6,203 nucleotides of DNA. Origin: Acetobacteraceae bacterium. GTDB lineage: Bacteria > Pseudomonadota > Alphaproteobacteria > Acetobacterales > Acetobacteraceae. The translations under genes and the position numbers were made by a program. The stretch is taken from NCBI GenBank assembly GCA_003164305.1, contig PLSZ01000044.1, forward strand, positions 22,892 through 29,094. Reading direction: 5' to 3'. Position 1 is the first letter of the stretch; every line of letters starts with the position of its first letter. The notes beneath the pieces are model-generated. The model was not told the DNA's origin, made no database searches, and saw nothing but the letters and a program-made list of their open reading frames with translations. This document shows, in pieces, positions 1 through 5,729 of the stretch.

Positions 1-483
1 GATGCGATGGGCGATCAGGCGCTGTATATCGGAGAGATCGGGGCCGGAACGATCGCCAAGCTGGTGCATAACGCGGCGGGGGCGGCGGTCAATGTCGTGC
101 TGTCCGAGGTCTTCACCATGGGCGTGAAAGCCGGTGTCGAGCCGTTGCAGTTGTTCACCGCGATTCGTCAGGGCGCCGGCGGGCGGGCTCGGCTGTTCGA
201 CCGGATGCAGAAACAATTCCTCACCGGCGTTTACGATCCGCCCGATTTCGCGCTGCGTCTGCTGCACAAGGACGTTTCGTTGGCGTGTCAACTCGCGCGC
301 GAGGTCAGCGTGCCGATGCGCCTGACCAACCTGGCGCGGGAGGAACTGACCGAGGCGATGAACCGCGGCTGGGAAAAGCGCGATTCCCGCATCGGCGCGC
401 TGTTGCAGCAGGAGAGGGCGGGCATCCCGCCGATCGCGGTCGATCCCGCGAAGATCAAGGCCGTCATGGATTCCGATCAGTAA
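1..483 (+). CDS. NAD(P)-dependent beta-hydroxyacid dehydrogenase, C-terminal part (3-hydroxyisobutyrate dehydrogenase/6PGDH-like), 5' truncated
   Basis: The reading frame is open from base 1 and ends at TAA 481-483, so the N-terminal Rossmann domain lies outside the window. About 160 residues of the all-alpha C-terminal domain remain. The visible stretch GEIGAGTIAKLVHN matches the family's catalytic motif G-x-G-x-x-x-K-x-x-x-N: the catalytic lysine codon is at 58-60 and the conserved asparagine at 70-72. Later, FALRLLHKDVSLACQLARE (frame at about 247-303) matches the second conserved helix of the family (F-x-L-x-L-x-x-KD-x-x-LA). Such enzymes oxidise 3-hydroxyacids (3-hydroxyisobutyrate, tartronate semialdehyde type substrates) with NAD(P) in the cytoplasm. 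The substrate is not predictable without the N-terminus. It lies 15 nt upstream of the first LLM gene and is probably co-transcribed with both LLM genes. The internal ATG at 7 is not a real start because the domain motif begins immediately after it and the frame continues upstream. Confidence 0.9.
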   Translation, partial: DAMGDQALYIGEIGAGTIAKLVHNAAGAAVNVVLSEVFTMGVKAGVEPLQLFTAIRQGAGGRARLFDRMQKQFLTGVYDPPDFALRLLHKDVSLACQLAREVSVPMRLTNLAREELTEAMNRGWEKRDSRIGALLQQERAGIPPIAVDPAKIKAVMDSDQ

Positions 484-485
484 TC

Positions 486-490
486 AGGAG
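486..490 (+). promoter_or_regulatory. Shine-Dalgarno site for the first LLM gene
   Basis: AGGAG lies 8 nt before the ATG at 499, inside the 15-nt gap after the dehydrogenase stop. It fixes the start of the LLM gene and supports translation from a polycistronic message. Confidence 0.8.
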
Positions 491-498
491 ACTTCGCG

Positions 499-1398
499 AT
501 GCAACTCGGACACCTCGTGCCGTTCGGCGATATTGGCGGCGACCCCGACACCGTGCGCGACTACGCGCAAGGACTTGAAGCGCTTGGCTACGATTTCATG
601 GAGGCGCCCGATCACGTGTTGGGCGCCAACGCGGGCTCCCGGCCCAACTGGGAAGCGGGTCGGAATACGTCTGACGATTTGTTCCATGATCCGTTCGTTC
701 TGCTTGGCTATGCGGCCGGCATCGCGCCGAAGCTAAGTTTCTCCACCGGCGTGCTGATCCTGGCGCAACGGCAGACCGCTCTGGTGGCGAAACAGGCGGC
801 ATGCCTCGACGTGCTGTGCAAGGGCCGCTTCCGGCTTGGCATCGGCGTCGGCTGGAACGAAATTGAGTTCGTCGGCCTGAACGAGAACTTTCACAATCGC
901 GGCCGCCGCTCGGAAGAGCAGGTGCAGGTGATGCAGGCGCTGTGGGCGAACGCGCATGTGACGTTCAAGGGCCGTTACCACACGATCGACGATGCGGGCA
1001 TCAATCCGCGGCCGGCGTCGGGCCGCGTGCCGGTCTGGTATGGCGGCCATCACGAAAACACTTTGCCGCGCATCGCCAAATGGGGCGACGGCTGGATGCC
1101 GAACGCCTATCCGCCCGATCAGAGCGCCGTTGAGATCTTCAACCATTTGCGCGGCCTGATCGAAGCCGAGGGGCGCGATCCGGCCTCCGTCGGCATCGAG
1201 GTCTGGACCTCCTGCGGCGGCGGATCGGAAACCGAATGGCGCAAGGAAGCCGCGTTCTGGCAGGCTCTGGGCGTGTCGCATATTTGCCTCACGACAACGT
1301 TCCACCGCCGGCATCATCATCGTATCGCCGGAAAATCGCTCAGCGATCATCTGGCGGCGTTGAAACGGTATCGCGACGCGGTCGCCGACTTTTTGTAA
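499..1398 (+). CDS. LLM class oxidoreductase (Rv2161c-like F420/flavin-dependent family), tandem copy 1
   Basis: A 299-residue protein of the bacterial luciferase-like monooxygenase superfamily (TIM barrel, cytoplasmic), of normal length for the Rv2161c-like group (TIGR03619 type). Landmarks: N-terminal beta strand MQLGHLVPFGDIG; APDHVLG at 36-42; GVLILAQRQ at 84-92; the family hallmark RLGIGVGWNEIEF at 112-124; RGRRSEEQVQVMQALW at 134-149; RVPVWYGG at 176-183; KWGDGWMP at 194-201. These form the barrel strands and the phosphate/cofactor-binding segments. Family members use F420H2 or reduced FMN; the sequence alone does not settle which, and many proteobacteria lack F420. It is about 60% identical to the next gene, with the differences concentrated at residues 43-62 and 262-275. 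The latter stretch is unusually His/Arg-rich (FHRRHHHR, 268-275). It sits second in the apparent operon. Substrate unknown. Confidence 0.92.
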   Translation: MQLGHLVPFGDIGGDPDTVRDYAQGLEALGYDFMEAPDHVLGANAGSRPNWEAGRNTSDDLFHDPFVLLGYAAGIAPKLSFSTGVLILAQRQTALVAKQAACLDVLCKGRFRLGIGVGWNEIEFVGLNENFHNRGRRSEEQVQVMQALWANAHVTFKGRYHTIDDAGINPRPASGRVPVWYGGHHENTLPRIAKWGDGWMPNAYPPDQSAVEIFNHLRGLIEAEGRDPASVGIEVWTSCGGGSETEWRKEAAFWQALGVSHICLTTTFHRRHHHRIAGKSLSDHLAALKRYRDAVADFL

Positions 1399-1400
1399 TA

Positions 1401-1405
1401 AAGGA
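1401..1405 (+). promoter_or_regulatory. Shine-Dalgarno site for the second LLM gene
   Basis: AAGGA lies 8 nt before the ATG at 1414, the same spacing as at the upstream junction. The 15-nt intergenic gap leaves no room for an independent promoter, which supports an operon. Confidence 0.75.
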
Positions 1406-1413
1406 ACAGCACG

Positions 1414-2310
1414 ATGCAACTCGGCGCGTCATTGCCGGTCGGCGATATCGGCACCGGTCCCGCGGTCATCCGGGACTACGCTCAGACTTTGGAAAAATGG
1501 GGATTCGACTACATTCAGGCGCCGGACCATGTGCTCGGCGGCAATCCGGAGGGGCATAAGGACAAGAAGCGTGTCGGCACGTCGGTGACCGCGTATCACG
1601 ATCCGTTCGTGCTGTTCAGTTTCATCGCCGGATGCACGGACAAAATCGGTTTCGCGCCGGGGGTGCTGATCCTGGCGCAGCGCCAGGCCGTGCTGGTGGC
1701 GAAACAAGCCGCCAGCCTCGACGAACTGTCGAACGGCCGCCTCCGATTGGGCGTTGGCGTGGGCTGGAACGAACTGGAATTCATCGGCCTGAACGAGAAT
1801 TTCCATAACCGCGGCAAGCGGTCCGAAGAACAGGTCCAGGTGATGCAGGCGCTGTGGGCCAACCAGCACGTGACCTTCAAGGGCAAGTATCACACGATCG
1901 ACCATTCCGGCCTCAATCCGCGGCCGAAATCGGGACGGGTGCCGGTGTGGTTCGGCGGTCATGTCGATGCGACTCTGGAACGCACGGCGAAGTGGGGAGA
2001 CGGCTGGATGCCGCTGGCCTATCCGGCGGACGACTCGGCGCTGAAGGCGTTCGATAAGCTGCGCGGCCTGACCCGCGCGGCCGGTCGCGATCCGAAAGAC
2101 GTTGGCATCGAGGTGTGGATGTCGCTGGGCTCCGGCAACACCGATGAGTGGCGCAAGGAGTTTCTGTTCTGGAAGAACGCCGGCGTGACCCACGTGACCG
2201 GGCATACGACGTATGCGACGGGGCATCACAAGCGCATCGCGGGCAAGACCGCGGCCGAGCATCTGGCGGCGATCAAGAGCTTTCAGGACGCAGTGAAGGA
2301 CCTGCTGTAA
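1414..2310 (+). CDS. LLM class oxidoreductase (Rv2161c-like F420/flavin-dependent family), tandem copy 2
   Basis: A 298-residue paralogue of the preceding gene, with the same start (MQLG) and colinear motifs: APDHVLGG at 36-43, GVLILAQRQ at 83-91, LRLGVGVGWNELEF at 110-123, NRGKRSEEQVQVMQALW at 132-148, RVPVWFGGH at 175-183, KWGDGWMP at 193-200. My hand alignment gives roughly 186 identical positions, about 62%. The pair therefore arose by tandem duplication followed by substantial divergence. Expected role: cytoplasmic oxidation or reduction using F420H2 or FMNH2. LLM enzymes often dimerise, so the two could form a heteromer or act on related substrates; that is inference. Variable segments (44-61, a loop near the active-site mouth in this fold, and 261-273) are where specificity would differ. 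Last gene of the plus-strand operon; it runs convergently into the amidase gene. Confidence 0.92.
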   Translation: MQLGASLPVGDIGTGPAVIRDYAQTLEKWGFDYIQAPDHVLGGNPEGHKDKKRVGTSVTAYHDPFVLFSFIAGCTDKIGFAPGVLILAQRQAVLVAKQAASLDELSNGRLRLGVGVGWNELEFIGLNENFHNRGKRSEEQVQVMQALWANQHVTFKGKYHTIDHSGLNPRPKSGRVPVWFGGHVDATLERTAKWGDGWMPLAYPADDSALKAFDKLRGLTRAAGRDPKDVGIEVWMSLGSGNTDEWRKEFLFWKNAGVTHVTGHTTYATGHHKRIAGKTAAEHLAAIKSFQDAVKDLL

Positions 2311-2330
2311 GGGTCGTCACGAGCACGAAA

Positions 2331-2367
2331 GGGCGCGCGCGGGGGACTAACGCCTCCGCGCGTGTCC
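2331..2367. terminator. 15-bp GC hairpin between convergent genes, probable bidirectional terminator
   Basis: Bases 2331-2345 pair with 2353-2367 over 15 continuous base pairs (three of them G-U), leaving a 7-base loop (ACTAACG). It lies in the 70-bp gap between the stop of the second LLM gene (2308-2310) and the stop of the amidase gene on the other strand (2381-2383). On the minus strand the stem is followed by only three T residues, and on the plus strand by no T-run. It is therefore a strong hairpin but not a textbook intrinsic terminator; its position makes a shared stop signal the natural reading. Confidence 0.65.
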
Positions 2368-2380
2368 GAACGTCCCCCCG

Positions 2381-3724
2381 CTAGCCGCGTAGCGCGTCCT
2401 CGATCCAGCCCGCCACCGCGAACACGTCCGCATCGGCCTGGGGAAAGCCCAACACCTGCAGCCCCAACGGCAGGCCGGCTTCGTCCAGCACCGGCAGGCT
2501 GACGCCCGGAAGCCCCAGCAGCGAGCCGGGCACGACGAAGACCGGGTTGCCGGTGGTCTCCAGGCCAACCGGAGCGGCGCCCGGCGCGGTGACGCTGATC
2601 AGCGCGTCCACTTTTCCGGCCAGGCCCGCATGAGCCGCGCGCGCCGCGTCGCGCCGGGCCAGCAGCGCGGCGTAGTCCGTCTGCGTCATCGCCTGTTGCT
2701 TCGCGTGACGTTCGAGGGCGCTCGGGCTCAACATCGCGGCATCGCGCGCGAAGAAACTTCCCAGAGGCCAGCGCCACTCCCAGGCGTTGATCCCCATGGT
2801 GATCTGGTGCGCCTCAGCGGTCGCCGCCTCCACCGCGGCCAGTTCCGGACACGCTTCGGGGGTCACGATCGTTACGCCAGCGCCACGCAATTGCTCCAGC
2901 GTGGCCTCCAGCGAGGCGCGCGCGAGCGCGGGCAGGATCGGCCACCCGGTGGTGCGCAACAACCCCAACCGCGCCGGACGTCGTGATGGCGGCAGGGTCA
3001 GCGGGCCGGTCAGGCCGGGATACCCGGGATCGCCGCCCACCCGCTCGGCGACCGCGCGCGCCATGGCCCATACGTCGTCGAGGCTCGCGGCGATCGTGCC
3101 GGTGACGCTCTGGCTGAGGTAATCCAGGCTGCCGCCGCGGTTGATCCCGCCCACCGAGGGCTTGAAACCGTAAGCGCCACAGAAGCCCGAGGGCCGCAGG
3201 ATGGATCCGACCACCTGCGTTCCGAGGCCGCCGCACAACATGCCGCAACCGACCGCCGCCGCCGATCCGCTGCTGCTGCCGCCCGGCGTACGCGTCGGAT
3301 CCCAGGGGTTGCGGGTGCCTCGCGGGTGAGCGGAGGCGAACTCCGTCGTGACCGTCTTGCCCAGAATGACCGCGCCTGACTCGCGCAGTCCCTGCACGCT
3401 GGCGGCGTCGAACCGCGGCCGGTAGCCATCGAACAGCGGCGAACCCATGCCGGTGACCATGTCGGCCGTGTCGATCATGTCCTTCACGCCGACCGTCATG
3501 CCGTCGATCGCCGAAAGCGGCGTGTTCGCCCGCCAGCGGTGCGCGGAGGCCTCGGCCGCGGCACGGGCCGTCGCGGCGTCGATCACGGTGAAGGCACCGA
3601 CCGCCGCCTCACGGCGATCGATCTCGGCCAGGCATTCTTCCAGCACGCGCACCGGAGAATCGGCGCCGCCGGCGAAGGAGGCCGTGCGACTGACATAGGG
3701 GCGGCGCATGGGGGTCGGGTCCAT
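2381..3724 (-). CDS. Amidase signature family hydrolase
   Basis: A 447-residue enzyme of the amidase signature family, which hydrolyses amide bonds through a Ser-cisSer-Lys triad. All three catalytic residues are visible: Lys81 in VGVKDMIDT, the cis-Ser Ser150 in the glycine/serine-rich GGSSSGSAAA, and the nucleophile Ser174 in GTQVVGSILRPSGFCG. The Ser150 to Ser174 spacing of 24 matches FAAH (Ser217/Ser241). The usual D-T/I-G-G-S-I-R is here Q-V-V-G-S-I-L-R-P, a variant resembling amidases with GTQT-type nucleophile loops. Length is slightly short for the family, mainly in the C-terminal half. No signal peptide, so cytoplasmic. It is not GatA-like: no gatB/gatC neighbours, and the divergent loop. 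Start choice: the ATG at 3724 has a weak TTGAGA at 8-nt spacing, while the in-frame ATG at 3709 has none. Convergent with the LLM operon and probably transcribed alone. Substrate unknown; an amide generated or consumed by the LLM enzymes is possible but inferred. Confidence 0.92.
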   Translation of the reverse strand: MDPTPMRRPYVSRTASFAGGADSPVRVLEECLAEIDRREAAVGAFTVIDAATARAAAEASAHRWRANTPLSAIDGMTVGVKDMIDTADMVTGMGSPLFDGYRPRFDAASVQGLRESGAVILGKTVTTEFASAHPRGTRNPWDPTRTPGGSSSGSAAAVGCGMLCGGLGTQVVGSILRPSGFCGAYGFKPSVGGINRGGSLDYLSQSVTGTIAASLDDVWAMARAVAERVGGDPGYPGLTGPLTLPPSRRPARLGLLRTTGWPILPALARASLEATLEQLRGAGVTIVTPEACPELAAVEAATAEAHQITMGINAWEWRWPLGSFFARDAAMLSPSALERHAKQQAMTQTDYAALLARRDAARAAHAGLAGKVDALISVTAPGAAPVGLETTGNPVFVVPGSLLGLPGVSLPVLDEAGLPLGLQVLGFPQADADVFAVAGWIEDALRG

Positions 3725-3771
3725 GGAGGGGATCTCAATTCAGCCGGCCAGGACAGTGAGGTTCACCAGGC

Positions 3772-3812
3772 CGCGCGGTTGGGGGTGCGGCGCGATTCGG
3801 ACAAACCGCGCG
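3772..3812. promoter_or_regulatory. 9-bp perfect inverted repeat upstream of the amidase gene
   Basis: CGCGCGGTT (3772-3780) is repeated as AACCGCGCG (3804-3812), separated by 23 bases. The pairing can extend by one more base pair (G3781-C3802) if A3803 is bulged. The near arm starts 48 bases upstream of the amidase ATG, so it could be an operator for a dimeric regulator or a leader hairpin in the amidase mRNA. No convincing -35/-10 pair was found next to it. Confidence 0.35.
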
Positions 3813-3983
3813 TTCAGAGCAGACGCTCCACCCGGCCTTCACGAACGACGGAGTGGGAAAGGCATTCCTACCGGACCGGCGAGCGAAGGGGTTTTCTTTG
3901 CGTCACTCTGTTGCAATCCCGGGCTCATTGGCAAGCGACCTTGAGAGGCCGCGGCAGTTCTCATTTTGCCGGTCGGCCTGCCT

Positions 3984-4120
3984 GGTTCGTCATCCTCCGG
4001 CCTGGCCGGAGGATCGGTCGAACCCCGCACGACCTTCAATGGTGACGCATTTTCTGACGCGTGTGCGGCTACCGATTCCTCCGGTCGATCCCCCGATCAA
4101 GTCGGGGGAGGAGGATGACG
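3984..4120. repeat. Composite palindromic intergenic element with 11-bp inverted ends
   Basis: CGTCATCCTCC at 3988-3998 recurs inverted at 4110-4120, an 11-bp perfect match, bounding about 133 bases. Inside are two separate hairpins. The first pairs ATCCTCCGG 3992-4000 with 4006-4014 (9 bp, 5-base loop), framed by GGTTCG 3984-3989 and CGAACC 4019-4024. The second pairs TCCCCCGA 4089-4096 with 4102-4109 (8 bp, loop TCAAG), framed by TCCTCC 4077-4082 and GGAGGA 4110-4115. This architecture is typical of dispersed noncoding palindromic repeats or miniature inverted-repeat elements. No target-site duplication is evident at the edges. The second hairpin resembles the one at 4326-4344. Confidence 0.6.
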
Positions 4121-4272
4121 GGAAGTGTGAGCGGTTGCGTCAAAATAAGAACTGCTGGAGAGGCTGCGCGGGCCTGGCGCTCGAACGGAGAATCGGGGTC
4201 TCCACCGCGTCAGGATAGCGGCGGCTTGCACCCGTGTGGCGCGGCCATGACCGACGTGTGGCGACGCCTCAG

Positions 4273-4376
4273 GTCGTCCCCGTGCTCGTCACGAGAAAGT
4301 CAACCAGCGGGAGGCCGCGATTGATCCCCGGAACAAGTCTGGGGCAGACTGTCACGACGAGCATCAGGATGACGAC
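4273..4376. repeat. Second composite palindromic element, related to the preceding one
   Basis: Nested inverted repeats: GTCGTC 4273-4278 with GACGAC 4371-4376, and TGCTCGTC 4283-4290 with GACGAGCA 4356-4363. They enclose a hairpin of CCCCGGA 4326-4332 with TCTGGGG 4338-4344 (7 bp, one G-U, loop ACAAG). The hairpin and its flanks (GATCCCC...CAAGTC-like...GGGG, then AGGATGACG at 4366-4374) match the hairpin and the AGGATGACG end at 4112-4120 of the other element, so the two belong to one repeat family. The central hairpin lies about 37 bases beyond the stop of the minus-strand LLM gene and could double as its terminator, though no T-run follows. Confidence 0.5.
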
Positions 4377-4380
4377 AGGG

Positions 4381-5358
4381 TCAGGCGAAAATCTCGCCCA
4401 GTCGCTTGATCGATGCCAACGTCCGCTCGACCGGCAGGCCGGGCCACTGGCAGCGCATGATGAAATGGTTGACGCCCAGAATCTCGTGATAACGGGAGAT
4501 CTCCTCCTTCACGGACACCTTGTCGCCGATGATGAATTTGTCGCGGGCGAATTCTTCAAATGGGGTTTCGGTTTTCTGCCGTCCTTCCAGCCCCCAGGCC
4601 GCGTAGGCGTTGTACTTGTATTGCAACGGTTCGCGGCATTCCTCATGCGCCGTGGCGTGTTTTTCGCCCACGTAACATTCGACCGTGATCGGAAAATCCG
4701 TCGCCGTCCGTCCGTATTCGGCCAACGCGGCGCGGTAGGTTTTCATCAGAGGAATGGTCTTGCTCAACCCGCTGCTGTTGACGATCAGCCAGGCGTCACC
4801 GATCCGCGCCGCCCGCTTCACCGACACATCCGCCTGGCCGGCGATATACAGCGGCGGGCCGCCCGCCCGGACCGGCTTCACCCCGATGCCCGCGTCGTTC
4901 ACCGTATAGAAACGGCCCTGATGCGTGACCTTGTCCTCGGTCCACAGCCGCTTCATCAGGGCGATGCTTTCGTTGAACCGCGGCGCCCGTTCCGACAGCG
5001 GAATTCCGAACGCGTCGAACTCCGGCTGACGGTACCCCAGGCCGAGACCCAGAATGTAATTGCCGCCGGTCAGCACGTCGAGCGTGGCGGACTCTTCGGC
5101 CACGTGCATCGGATTTTGTGGCGGCAATATGAGAATGTTCGGCCCGATCGTCATGCCGTCCGCGTGCGCCGCCAGATACCCCATCAACGGGGTGATCTGC
5201 AGCATCTGCATCGGAAAGGTCAGCCAGTGATGCGGGAACCACAACGACTTAAAGCCGGCATCGCGCGCCGCGCGCACCTGCTGAACCATCTCCGGCACCC
5301 GCGCGCCGACATCGGTCCCCTCGGGAAACTGGGTATTGATGAACAGTCCGACCCGCAT
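4381..5358 (-). CDS. LLM class flavin-dependent oxidoreductase (distinct subgroup from the tandem pair)
   Basis: A 325-residue luciferase-like monooxygenase family protein. Visible motifs: first strand MRVGLFINTQ; GFKSLWFPHHW at 35-45; IGPNILILPPQNP at 71-83; the family hallmark GLGLGYRQPEF at 104-114; RFNESIALMKRLW at 127-139; PPLYIAGQADVSVKRAARIGD, about 168-188; and the C-terminal IIGDKVSVKEEISRYHEILG (about 276-295) followed by MRCQWPG at 301-307. That C-terminal signature is common in FMN-type LLM enzymes and absent from the tandem pair. Expected reaction: FMNH2/O2-dependent monooxygenation or a related reduction of an unknown organic substrate, in the cytoplasm. The frame is open 23 codons further upstream, but the ATG at 5358 is preferred because AAGAGGAG lies 8 nt before it and the family's first beta strand begins there. 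Transcribed away from the membrane/secreted gene pair. Confidence 0.92.
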   Translation of the reverse strand: MRVGLFINTQFPEGTDVGARVPEMVQQVRAARDAGFKSLWFPHHWLTFPMQMLQITPLMGYLAAHADGMTIGPNILILPPQNPMHVAEESATLDVLTGGNYILGLGLGYRQPEFDAFGIPLSERAPRFNESIALMKRLWTEDKVTHQGRFYTVNDAGIGVKPVRAGGPPLYIAGQADVSVKRAARIGDAWLIVNSSGLSKTIPLMKTYRAALAEYGRTATDFPITVECYVGEKHATAHEECREPLQYKYNAYAAWGLEGRQKTETPFEEFARDKFIIGDKVSVKEEISRYHEILGVNHFIMRCQWPGLPVERTLASIKRLGEIFA

Positions 5359-5366
5359 CGCGATGG

Positions 5367-5374
5367 CTCCTCTT
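5367..5374 (-). promoter_or_regulatory. Shine-Dalgarno site fixing the start of the third LLM gene
   Basis: Read on the minus strand, AAGAGGAG lies 8 nt before the ATG at 5358. The upstream alternative ATG at 5427 would add 23 residues (MPPLLQAPPDPGYADGDARG...) unlike the family and has no such site. Confidence 0.8.
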
Positions 5375-5385
5375 GCGTCGCCGTC

Positions 5386-5414
5386 AGCATAGCCCGGATC
5401 CGGTGGGGCTTGAA
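5386..5414 (-). promoter_or_regulatory. Candidate sigma70-type promoter for the third LLM gene
   Basis: On the minus strand, TTCAAG (5414-5409) and TATGCT (5391-5386) are separated by 17 bases, the optimal spacing, and sit about 30 bases upstream of the ATG. The -10 matches the consensus at 4 of 6 positions and the -35 at only 3 of 6, so this is a tentative reading of the 86-bp divergent gap. Confidence 0.3.
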
Positions 5415-5444
5415 GCAAGGGGGGCATGGGGCCATTTTCCGGGC

Positions 5445-5729
5445 ATGGCCAGGAACGAAAACCGCATCATCGACATGACGCTGGAGGGCGAGTTCGTCGC
5501 TCCCCCGCCGCCACCGAAGCCGCCGATCGGCGCGCGCGTGATGCTGTGGGCCATCATGGCGATGGTGCTGGCGGTCACGGCGTTGATCGTGGCGCTGACC
5601 TTCTGGTTCGTCATCATGATCCTGCCGGTGATCCTGATCGCCGGGGCGGTCGCGTATCTGGCGTTCCGCTATCAACTCTGGCGCGCCGGCCGCTCCTTCA
5701 CCATCCGGCGCGGCCCTTATCGGTGGTGA
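5445..5729 (+). CDS. Small two-helix inner-membrane protein, function unknown
   Basis: A 94-residue protein I cannot assign to a characterised family. It has a charged N-terminus (MARNENRIIDMTLEGEF), a proline run at 20-27 (PPPPPKPP), two adjacent hydrophobic helices at about 31-53 and 54-75 with very little loop between them, and a basic aromatic tail (RYQLWRAGRSFTIRRGPYRW). The positive-inside rule suggests both ends are cytoplasmic, forming a helical hairpin. The ATG at 5445 is chosen because the upstream ATG at 5373 in this frame would overlap the oppositely oriented LLM gene's ribosome site region and adds a non-conserved-looking segment; the chosen start has only a weak ribosome site. 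The stop overlaps the start of the next gene (GTGA), so the pair is probably translationally coupled. It is divergently arranged from the LLM gene. Confidence 0.72.
   Translation: MARNENRIIDMTLEGEFVAPPPPPKPPIGARVMLWAIMAMVLAVTALIVALTFWFVIMILPVILIAGAVAYLAFRYQLWRAGRSFTIRRGPYRW

Larger units (their letters stand above)
3725..4380. other. Gene-free region upstream of the amidase and downstream of the third LLM gene
   Basis: Roughly 650 bases with no credible coding sequence. The open frames here translate to low-complexity Arg/Pro/Ser-rich text with no recognisable motif and no ribosome site. What it does hold is the inverted repeat next to the amidase start and two palindromic elements between about 3984 and 4376 (entered separately). 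Bases about 3813-3983 show no feature I can name. Confidence 0.7.

Noticed and set aside
733..2262. Long minus-strand open frames (228 and 277 codons) opposite both tandem LLM genes
   Set aside because: They resemble each other only because the sense genes are paralogues. They have no ribosome sites and no motifs.
2314..2323. TCGTCACGAG shared with 4286-4295
   Set aside because: A 10-base match with a near-palindromic core in GC-rich DNA. The flanks do not align further, so a third repeat copy is not supported.
3971..4030. tRNA-like T-arm (GGTTCG...CGAACCCC)
   Set aside because: The segment resembles a T-loop by eye, but no acceptor stem, anticodon arm or D-arm can be built around it. The pairing belongs to the palindromic repeat.
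4043..4060. Two TGACGC units spaced 12 bases apart, as a possible tandem repeat
   Set aside because: Only two short units, with diverged remainder; not enough to call a repeat array.
3853..4218. 121-codon open frame in the gap upstream of the amidase
   Set aside because: It runs through the palindromic repeat element, translates to low-complexity sequence, and has no Shine-Dalgarno site.
4234..5478. 414-codon open frame on the plus strand, opposite the third LLM gene
   Set aside because: It is antisense to a gene with clear LLM motifs, starts and ends in unrelated sequence, is Arg/His/Pro-rich without recognisable domains, and is explained by GC-biased codon use on the coding strand.
5426..5725. 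Upstream extension of the secreted-protein frame to the ATG at 5426
   Set aside because: The extension overlaps the membrane-protein gene out of frame, is His/Arg/Gly-rich nonsense, and would bury the signal peptide in mid-protein.
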